From Variovorax sp. N23 (GTDB taxonomy: Bacteria > Pseudomonadota > Gammaproteobacteria > Burkholderiales > Burkholderiaceae_C): a stretch of DNA of 64,000 bases. The notes beneath the pieces were generated by a model. It saw only the letters and a program-made list of their open reading frames with translations. It had not been told where the DNA came from and did no database searches. Both the position numbers and the translations under genes were made by a program. Where the stretch lies: contig NZ_JAOOPY010000011.1 of the NCBI RefSeq assembly GCF_025486315.1, forward strand, positions 1 to 64,000, written 5' to 3'. Below, in pieces: positions 58,082 through 64,000 of the stretch; position 1 is the stretch's first letter; each line of letters starts with the position of its first letter.

Positions 58082-58774
58082 ATGTGCGCGCCAAACGCTG
58101 CGTCCATGCCCATCTCCGTTCTGATCGCCAACGACTCCGTGCTTCCCGTGGCGCTCGAAGCGGCATGGATGGCGGCATTGCCGCCGATCCGGCGGACACA
58201 GATGGCGCGCTGGCCCAGTGCCCGGGCGCGGCATCGGTCGCTGATCGCCAGCCGTCTGCTGTGCGAAGGGCTTCGGCAGTTCGGTCACCTCGGTGCCCTG
58301 CTGGCTTCCTTGCGCTACACCCCACGCGGCCGGCCAACGCTCGATCTTCCGATCGACTTCAGCATCTCCCACTGTGAAGGGCGCGTCGTCTGCGCCGTGT
58401 CGACGGATGGCCCGATCGGCGTCGACGTCGAGGCGATCGGCGCGCTGACGGCCGAGGACTTCCCGCGCTTCCTCAATGACGGCGAGCGTGCCTGGGCCGG
58501 TCGCGATCCGCGGCGCTTCTACGCCGTCTGGACGCGCAAGGAAGCGGTGGCCAAGGCCGCCGGAGCCGACAGCCTGGCCCAGCTTCGCGACATCGATACT
58601 CGGCCGGCGGGTGAGGGCGCTGCGTTCGCCGGCCAAGTCTGGCAGACTTCGGCGCTCGAAATGGGGAGCGCCCACGTGGCGCACCTCGCGCTCCGAGACC
58701 GGCACGCGCCCTGGTGCGCGACACAGGTGTCCCGTGCCTGGCTCGAACGCGACCTTTGCATCGATCGGCCCTGA
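58082..58774 (+). CDS. Sfp-type 4'-phosphopantetheinyl transferase
   Basis: 230 residues. Family motifs in order: RYTPRGRPTLDLPIDFSISH (substrate/CoA region ending in SxSH), GPIGVDVEAIGAL (metal-binding GxDxE) and FYAVWTRKEAVAKAAG (WxxKEA). Converts apo-ACP to holo-ACP using CoA. Placed beside two carrier-containing genes, it is probably dedicated to them rather than being the general AcpS. A later in-frame ATG at 58106 would also fit. Divergent from the P450. Confidence 0.92.
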   Translation: MCAPNAASMPISVLIANDSVLPVALEAAWMAALPPIRRTQMARWPSARARHRSLIASRLLCEGLRQFGHLGALLASLRYTPRGRPTLDLPIDFSISHCEGRVVCAVSTDGPIGVDVEAIGALTAEDFPRFLNDGERAWAGRDPRRFYAVWTRKEAVAKAAGADSLAQLRDIDTRPAGEGAAFAGQVWQTSALEMGSAHVAHLALRDRHAPWCATQVSRAWLERDLCIDRP

Positions 58775-58848
58775 TTCCCCGGCTCGCATCGCCGCCGAAT
58801 CGCCGATTCATCCCCATCGTCTCTCCTTTTTCTGATTGGTGAATCAAC

Positions 58849-59640
58849 GTGTCCAGACCTGAGCGTGCCCTCATCCTCGGCGCCGGCCAAGGCAGTCGCC
58901 TGCTGCCGCTGACCGAACAACTTCCGAAATGCCTGCTCGACCTGGGCGACGGGCGCAGCATGCTCGAATGGCAACTGCGCGGACTGGTCGAAGCGGGCAT
59001 CGGCGAGGCGGTCGTCGTGACCGGCTTCCGTTCCGACCTGGTCGAGCAGGCGTTGCAGCGCATCACGCCGGCCGGCATGACGGTGCGCACGCTGTTCAAC
59101 CCCTTCTACAAGCTGGCCGACAACCTCGCGAGCTGCTGGATGGCCCGTGCCGAGCTTCGAGCCCCCTGCCTCATCCTCAACGGCGACACCCTGTTCGAGC
59201 CGGAGATCGCGCGCCGTCTGCTCGCGGCGCCCGCAGCGCCGATCACGGTCACCATCGACCGCAAGCCGGGCTACGACGCCGACGACATGAAGGTCGAGGT
59301 CGACGGCGATCGCCTGCGCGCCATCGGCAAGACCCTGTCGGCCGACCGCGTCAACGGCGAATCGATCGGCTTCCTGCGCTTCGAGGCCGAGGGCGCCGCG
59401 CTGTTCGTCGCCGAGCTCGAACGCACCATGCGCACCGCCGAGGGCCCGGGCCTGTGGTACCTCTCGGCGATCAACCGCCTGGCGAGCGCTGGCGCAGACA
59501 TCCGGGTGGCCTCGATCGAAGGTCTGCAGTGGGGCGAACTCGATTTTCCGGCCGACCTGACCTACGTCCGGACCTTGGCCGCCGGCTGGCTCGGTGCCGG
59601 CGCGACACCGCAGACCGCGCAGGTTTCAGCGGCCGCCTGA
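58849..59640 (+). CDS. Nucleotidyltransferase, LicC/phosphocholine cytidylyltransferase-like
   Basis: 263 residues from a GTG start. N-terminal nucleotide loop ALILGAGQGSRLLPLTEQLPKCLLDLGDG, then FNPFYKLADNLASCWMARAEL and CLILNGDTLFE, a pattern near LicC-type cytidylyltransferases that make CDP-alcohols. It could supply the activated head-group alcohol for the CDP-alcohol phosphatidyltransferase at 61592. The 3' end overlaps the convergent next gene by 15 bp. Substrate is not determined. Confidence 0.85.
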   Translation: MSRPERALILGAGQGSRLLPLTEQLPKCLLDLGDGRSMLEWQLRGLVEAGIGEAVVVTGFRSDLVEQALQRITPAGMTVRTLFNPFYKLADNLASCWMARAELRAPCLILNGDTLFEPEIARRLLAAPAAPITVTIDRKPGYDADDMKVEVDGDRLRAIGKTLSADRVNGESIGFLRFEAEGAALFVAELERTMRTAEGPGLWYLSAINRLASAGADIRVASIEGLQWGELDFPADLTYVRTLAAGWLGAGATPQTAQVSAAA

Positions 59641-60441
59641 GGTGCAGGACGGGCCGTTCAGGCCCTCGGCCGCCACCATCCGGCGCACCAGGTCCAGGTC
59701 CGCGGCCTTGTCCACGTCGATCGCGGCGCGCCCGTCGCGCATCGACACCAGTGCGAGCCGGGCTCCGCCGGACAGCGCGCCCAGCCGCCCGGCCGCCGCC
59801 GCCGAGCTGAGCCAGCCCAGCCGATAGCGCAGCGCGAACAGCCAGCCCAGGCGCTGCATCATGCGCAGCGGCTCCTTGCGCGCGCGCTCCATTTCACCCC
59901 AGAACGCGATCGCGCCGGCCGCCTTCGGTCGTGCCAGCAGGAACAGGTTGCAGCCCGAGAAATCGTCGTCCGAGAAGCGCAGCCAGGTGCGCCGCGTGGC
60001 CGGCGCGGCTGCCTCGACGGCTTTTCGCGGTGCCAGCGCCGCGGCCACGTCGGCCTCGGGCGGGCAGGCGGCCAGGAACTCGGCGATCCATGCGGCCTGC
60101 AGCAGCGCGTGGTCGGCGGTGGTGACGAGCAGGGGCGTGCCTTCGCGCGCGAGCGCCGCTGCCACGGTCGCGCTGGGGCCTTCCTGCGTCGGCATGGTCG
60201 TCCATGGCTTGCTGCAGACGGCGGGCTGCAGGCCGGGCAGGTCCTCCAGCAGCGCAGGCCGGTCGATCGCGATCACGATGCGCCCGATGGCGGGCGCCGC
60301 CACCAGCGCCGCGACCACCCGCTCGATCATGGTCGTGCCGCCGATCTCGATCAGCGCCTTGTGGCTCACGCCGGCGTAGTCGGCCAGCGGATCGCCGCCG
60401 GGCCGTGTGCCGGCGAGCACCAGCGCGGTGAGTCCGGTCAT
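59626..60441 (-). CDS. MobA-like NTP transferase
   Basis: 271 residues. Starts TALVLAGTRPGGDPLADYAGVSHKALIEIGGTTMIERVV, the MobA/IspD-like nucleotide loop although without the usual GxSxRxG form. IVIAIDRPALLEDLP and LLVTTADHALLQAAWIAEFL (acidic metal site in place of the common D-x-D) follow. Probably transfers a nucleotide to a phosphorylated head-group precursor. It follows the ceramide-synthase-like gene by 1 bp and ends the minus-strand run from the LptG-like gene. Confidence 0.78.
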   Translation of the reverse strand: MTGLTALVLAGTRPGGDPLADYAGVSHKALIEIGGTTMIERVVAALVAAPAIGRIVIAIDRPALLEDLPGLQPAVCSKPWTTMPTQEGPSATVAAALAREGTPLLVTTADHALLQAAWIAEFLAACPPEADVAAALAPRKAVEAAAPATRRTWLRFSDDDFSGCNLFLLARPKAAGAIAFWGEMERARKEPLRMMQRLGWLFALRYRLGWLSSAAAAGRLGALSGGARLALVSMRDGRAAIDVDKAADLDLVRRMVAAEGLNGPSCTSGGR

Positions 60442-60442
60442 G

Positions 60443-61585
60443 TCAGGCGGCGGTGGCGCTGGCGCCGAGTGTCTTCTCGTACACGCGGTAGGTCTTGTAC
60501 GGCGCGGCGCCGAGCGATTCGATGATGTGCCGCATCGGTCGGTTGTCCTCGAGGATCCACGACAGCTCGACCTGCTTCACGCCCTTGGCGCGCAGGCCCT
60601 GGCGCATGGTGTCGATGGCCAGGAAGGGCGCGATGGCGCCGGCCAGCTCGCCGCTGATGCTGCGGCTGATGCCCATCAGCGGCACCCGTGCCGTCTTCGT
60701 GCCGCGCTTGAGCCGCAGCATCAGCTTGGCCCAGTTGAAGGGCAGCAGCCTGCCGCCGAAGTCGGCGATCATCTCGTTGAGGTTGGGCAGGGCTATGCCG
60801 AAGCCCACGGCCTTCCCGTTGAGTTCGACGATCGCGACGCAGGTCGGATCGATGAACATCTTCAGGCTCTTGGCCATGTGCGCGATCTCCGCCTCGGTGA
60901 ACGGGATGAAGCCCCAGTTCTGCGACCACGCGTCGTTGAAGATCGCGGTGACCGTGTCGAACTCTTCCAGGTAGCGCTTGGTGTCGAGGTTGCGCACGGT
61001 GAGCGCCGCCGGCTTGCGCGGGCCGATCATGCGGCGCGCGGCGGCCGGCATCTCGTGCTCGATGTCGTAGAGGTAGGCGATCGTGTCCTTCGCCTTCGCA
61101 TAGCCCTCGGCCTCGACCCGCGCGCCGACGTAGCGGGCGTCGTGCCCCATCAGCATCATCGGCGGCGTGTCGAAGCCGTCGACCAGCAGGCCGGTCTCTT
61201 CGTTGATCGACAGGTTGAAGGGGCCGAGCACCTTCGTCTTGCCGCGCGCGGCGAGCCAGTCTTCGGCGGCCTTGAAGAGCGCCGCGAAGACTTCGGCGTC
61301 GTCCTCGGCGCAGAGCATCCCGAAGTGGCCGACCAAAGGGTCCTTCACCAGCTTGTCGATCTGTGCGCTGATGCGGCCGACATCGCGCCCGTCCTTGCGG
61401 GCCAGCCAGAACTGCGTCTCGGCGTGCGCGAAGTAGGGGTTCTTGCGCGGCGACAGCGCCTCGCGTCGCTCCATCATCAGCGGCGGCACGAAGTGCGGGT
61501 CGCGTGCGTGGATCTTCGAAGGCAGCTGGATGAAACGGTCCAGTTCCGCCGGTGTGCGCACCGGAACGATGTCGAGCGTGGTCAT
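60443..61585 (-). CDS. bcerS: GNAT-fold protein of the bacterial ceramide synthase type
   Basis: 380 residues. Opening VRTPAELDRFIQLPSKIHARDPHFVPPLMMERREALSPRKNPYFAHAETQFWLARKDGRDVGRISAQID is the pattern of the large GNAT-like proteins that include Caulobacter bCerS. NEETGLLVDGFDTPPMMLMGHD and VELSWILEDNRPMRHIIESLGAAPYKTYRVYEK (GNAT motif A/B region) follow. bCerS N-acylates the 3-ketosphinganine made by SPT. Presence with spt and acp in one locus greatly strengthens the call. Start ATG 61585 follows the upstream stop by 6 bp. Confidence 0.8.
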   Translation of the reverse strand: MTTLDIVPVRTPAELDRFIQLPSKIHARDPHFVPPLMMERREALSPRKNPYFAHAETQFWLARKDGRDVGRISAQIDKLVKDPLVGHFGMLCAEDDAEVFAALFKAAEDWLAARGKTKVLGPFNLSINEETGLLVDGFDTPPMMLMGHDARYVGARVEAEGYAKAKDTIAYLYDIEHEMPAAARRMIGPRKPAALTVRNLDTKRYLEEFDTVTAIFNDAWSQNWGFIPFTEAEIAHMAKSLKMFIDPTCVAIVELNGKAVGFGIALPNLNEMIADFGGRLLPFNWAKLMLRLKRGTKTARVPLMGISRSISGELAGAIAPFLAIDTMRQGLRAKGVKQVELSWILEDNRPMRHIIESLGAAPYKTYRVYEKTLGASATAA

Positions 61586-61591
61586 CAGACT

Positions 61592-62800
61592 TCAAACAGC
61601 CGGGCGGGCCTTGTTGCGTGCGAGGAAACCGAGCCAGATCGTGCGAACGCCGTGCCAGGCGAACGTCAGACCTTGCCAGGCGGTGACGAGGACCAAGCCG
61701 GCCGGGCCGGCGCCGATCAAGAGCGCGAGCGCCATGATCGTCATGGTGATGTTGCGCCGCGCGATGAAGCTGCGCACCCGGCCGTCCAGCCTTGTCGCCG
61801 CATGCAGCGCGAAGCCGAGACGGGCCTTGGCGATGCCCAGCACGATGCGGTCGCCCAGGTAGAAGACGATCAGCCAGACGGCCGCCGCGTAGAGCGGGTC
61901 GTCCATCGACCGCCCGCCGAGGCCCCAGGCCCAGGCGAAGTACCAGAAGGGCGGGTGCACGATGTCCAGGCCGTGGTCGAGCACGTTGCCGATGGCCGAA
62001 TCGGTGAGCGTCACGCGCGCGATCTTGCCGTCAACGCTGTCGAGCACGCTCATGCCGTAGGCGCACAGGAAGCCCAGCAGGAAGTCGCCCCGCGCGAACA
62101 GCGGCACGGCCGCGACCGTGAGGATGATCGACAGCACCGTCACGGTGTTGGGGTGGATGCCCCAGCGCGTGCACAGCCGCACCAGCGGCCACACCAGCGG
62201 CGGGTAGACCCAGCGCGTGAGCAGGTCGGTCGAGCCCTTGTAGTTGTCCCAGAACATCTGGCGCTCGAGTCGGCGCCGCGTGGCTTGGTCGTTCACCGCG
62301 TAGATCCAGTAGGGCAGCGAGCGGCGCAGCTTGTTGACGTAGGCGGGGAAGTCCTGCTCGTCGTAGGGCGCGATGCGGCCGGCGGCCAGCAAGGTGTCGG
62401 CCACTTCGCGCAGCGTCTGTGCGCCGGCCGGGATGGCGTCGGTCAGCGTCGGGTCGAGGCGCAGCACGACGGCGCGTTCGGCGCCCTCGCCGCGGGCGGC
62501 GACGCAAGGGCCCGCGCCGCGCAGCAGCACACCGATCAGCCTCGGGTCGACCGCGTTGCCGCCGTCGATGGCGACCAGCGCGCCGCCGGCCAGCGCCTGG
62601 CGCAGGCGCGTGCCCAGCGGGGCGGTGTCGACGTCGGTCTTCGCGGCGGGCCAGGCGGTGCGCCCGGCGTCGATGCCGGACAGGACGACCTGCGTCCCGG
62701 CGTCGAGGTGCTTCACGCTGCGGCGCAGGCGCTCGACCGGCGGGATGCCGTAGAGAGGTTCGGCGCGGGTGGCGCCGGTGGTGTCGATCCAGAGATTCAT
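61592..62800 (-). CDS. CDP-alcohol phosphatidyltransferase with N-terminal nucleotidyltransferase-like region
   Basis: 402 residues. The C-terminal half is a membrane CDP-alcohol phosphatidyltransferase: the catalytic pattern D-G-x2-A-R-x8-G-x3-D-x3-D is complete in VDGKIARVTLTDSAIGNVLD plus HGLD (about 256-278), within about six helices. The N-terminal ~190 residues (MNLWIDTTGATRAEPLYGIP...) look like a degenerate nucleotidyltransferase, as in bifunctional inositol-phosphate enzymes; no complete active site is seen. It would attach a phospho-alcohol to, or via, the lipid. Overlaps the LptG-like stop (ATGA). Confidence 0.85.
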   Translation of the reverse strand: MNLWIDTTGATRAEPLYGIPPVERLRRSVKHLDAGTQVVLSGIDAGRTAWPAAKTDVDTAPLGTRLRQALAGGALVAIDGGNAVDPRLIGVLLRGAGPCVAARGEGAERAVVLRLDPTLTDAIPAGAQTLREVADTLLAAGRIAPYDEQDFPAYVNKLRRSLPYWIYAVNDQATRRRLERQMFWDNYKGSTDLLTRWVYPPLVWPLVRLCTRWGIHPNTVTVLSIILTVAAVPLFARGDFLLGFLCAYGMSVLDSVDGKIARVTLTDSAIGNVLDHGLDIVHPPFWYFAWAWGLGGRSMDDPLYAAAVWLIVFYLGDRIVLGIAKARLGFALHAATRLDGRVRSFIARRNITMTIMALALLIGAGPAGLVLVTAWQGLTFAWHGVRTIWLGFLARNKARPAV

Positions 62801-63864
62801 AGGCGTTCGGAGGCTCGCAGTTGCAGGAGGCCGATCGCGGCGAACAGCACCGGCGCGGCGAGAGCGATGACCAGGGGCGGCCAGCGGGCGGCGAGCCCCA
62901 GGGCCGCGACGATCCCGTCGCAGAGAAGAAAGCCCAGGCCGAGGATCAGCGCCATCGCCATTCTCGACGCACCGCCGGTGCCGCGCGGCAGCGACACCGC
63001 CGTCGGCAGCGCCAGCAGCAGCATGACGAAGATCGCTAGCGGCGCGGCGTACGAACGGTACAGCACGCTCTGGTAGTAGCGATGGGGCTGGGTGCCGGTG
63101 CGGGTGCCGGCGATCACCTCGGCCAGCATGGCGGTCGAGAGGTTCGGCCGCGCGACGTCGAGCCGCAGCACGTCCTCGGGCCGCAGGTTGGTGTCCCAGG
63201 CGCGCTCGGCGACCTGGATGCGCTCGACGCGCCTGTCCCCGTAGACGAACTCGTCGACGCCCTGGAGCCGCCAGGCCTTGCCGTCCCACCGCGCCTCGGT
63301 GGCGGTGAGGCGGCTCTTGAGCAGGCCCTGGTCGTCGCGGACATACAGCCGCACGTCGATCAGCCGGCGGCCATCGGGGCTGGTGCTTTCCATCGACACC
63401 GTGCCGCCGGAGGTGTGCGCCCATCGCTTGGTCGGCGTGTCGTCGGCCGGCGCGCTGGCGCTCCACCATTCCTTCAGGCCGTTCTCGGCGGGCGGCAGCA
63501 CGCGGTCGGACAGCACGAACTGGGCGACGGCCAACACCGCGGCCAGCGGCATCAGGTAGCCGAGCAGCCGCATCATGCTCAGGCCCGCCGTGCGCATGGT
63601 GGCGATCTCCAGGTTGCGCGCCATCGTGGCCAGCGCCATCAGCGTGCCGAGCAGCACCGCGGGCGGCAAGGCCATCACCAACTCGGCCGGCAGGCGCAGC
63701 AGGCCGTAGTAGACGATGCCGAGGAAGCCCTGGTCGCGCTTGAGCACGTCGGTGGTGACGTCGAGCAGCTCGAGCACCTGCATCAGCGCCGTGATGACCA
63801 GCAGCAGCACGAGGATCTGCGTGCCGACGCGGCGCCGCAGGTACGAGGCCATCGCGCGGTTCAT
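62797..63864 (-). CDS. LptF/LptG-family permease (LptG-like)
   Basis: 355 residues. Six helices in two groups with a periplasmic beta-jellyroll between: MASYLRRRVGTQILVLLLVITALMQVLELLDV, VMALPPAVLLGTLMALATMARNLEIATMRTAGLS (coupling-helix region typical of LptF/G), periplasmic part about 125-260, then VMLLLALPTAVSLPRGTGGASRMAMALILGLGFLL. LptFG pairs extract lipid A for transport to the outer membrane. Set in a sphingolipid-type locus, this one may move the sphingolipid instead. No LptB-like ATPase is in view. Start overlaps the upstream stop. Confidence 0.85.
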   Translation of the reverse strand: MNRAMASYLRRRVGTQILVLLLVITALMQVLELLDVTTDVLKRDQGFLGIVYYGLLRLPAELVMALPPAVLLGTLMALATMARNLEIATMRTAGLSMMRLLGYLMPLAAVLAVAQFVLSDRVLPPAENGLKEWWSASAPADDTPTKRWAHTSGGTVSMESTSPDGRRLIDVRLYVRDDQGLLKSRLTATEARWDGKAWRLQGVDEFVYGDRRVERIQVAERAWDTNLRPEDVLRLDVARPNLSTAMLAEVIAGTRTGTQPHRYYQSVLYRSYAAPLAIFVMLLLALPTAVSLPRGTGGASRMAMALILGLGFLLCDGIVAALGLAARWPPLVIALAAPVLFAAIGLLQLRASERL

Positions 63865-64000
63865 GGCGCCGCCTTCGCCAAGTTGTTCAGGCGCCGCGGC
63901 TTGAAGCGTTCGATCAGGCGCTCGAGCACGCCGACGGTGCGCGACACCGGGTTGTCGCCGGGCCAGGCGAGGCTGCCGCGGAAGATCCACAGGCTCAGCA
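63861..64000 (-). CDS. 3' end of an upstream gene, cut by the window edge
   Basis: The last 46 codons of a minus-strand frame are visible, ending RLIERFKPRRLNNLAKAAP and a TGA that overlaps the LptG-like start (ATGA). Contains LSLWIFRGSLAWPGDNPVSR, possibly a final membrane helix and a cytoplasmic tail. Gene order suggests the LptF-like partner of the next gene, but the fragment is too short to assign. Continues beyond base 64000. Confidence 0.6.
   Translation of the reverse strand, partial: LSLWIFRGSLAWPGDNPVSRTVGVLERLIERFKPRRLNNLAKAAP

Overview
The window is high-GC DNA, almost entirely coding, with short gaps and many 4-bp start/stop overlaps. Gene content points to a betaproteobacterium of the Burkholderiales, most likely a Comamonadaceae member close to Variovorax: glpDSTPQUV glycerol ABC transport, cydDCABX, a pcaBC-MFS-pcaD set, a TgpA/DUF58/MoxR block and a GbsR-type regulator. 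No rRNA, tRNA, CRISPR array, prophage or transposase gene was seen. The taxonomic call is inference from gene content and protein character, not from a marker gene.

Layout. 1-2307: a chimeric reading frame joining the start of a HlyD-type secretion adaptor to an RTX calcium-binding repeat protein. 2330-12685: glycerol use, with glpK and glpR on the minus strand and glpD plus a complete glycerol ABC importer (glpS, glpT, glpP, glpQ, glpU, glpV) on the plus strand; a palindromic repeat element splits the two permease genes. 12830-17877: minus-strand envelope genes (MltB-like lytic transglycosylase, TgpA-like transglutaminase, DUF58, MoxR ATPase). 17952-26115: acetylpolyamine/HDAC-like hydrolase, MscS channel, etfBA, acyl-CoA dehydrogenase, nitronate monooxygenase, acyltransferase 3. 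26240-32754: cydDCABX with a palindromic operator candidate and a clear terminator. 33026-39717: accessory genes (methyltransferase, soluble histidine kinase, small proteins, GbsR regulator, M50 protease, DUF2167, cupin) with two FNR-like boxes and a frameshifted second copy of cydX. 39776-46912: aroC, an MFS gene, rhomboid protease, the pcaB-pcaC-MFS-pcaD operon and a deaminase.

47357-64000 holds the most notable content: what looks like a bacterial sphingolipid (ceramide) pathway with head-group genes. It contains a serine palmitoyltransferase-like enzyme with its own ACP and fatty-acid:ACP ligase, a second ligase fused to an ACP domain, a cytochrome P450, a Sfp-type phosphopantetheinyl transferase, a GNAT-fold protein of the bacterial ceramide synthase type, a Rossmann-fold reductase, three glycosyltransferase-like proteins, two nucleotidyltransferases, a CDP-alcohol phosphatidyltransferase and an LptF/LptG-type permease. 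Proposed logic: ACP-bound acyl chain plus serine gives 3-ketosphinganine, the GNAT protein N-acylates it, the reductase gives (dihydro)ceramide, head groups are added through nucleotide-activated intermediates and glycosyltransferases, and the LptFG-like permease moves the product toward the outer membrane. The enzyme families are read from sequence; the assembled pathway, its product and the role of the P450 are inference.
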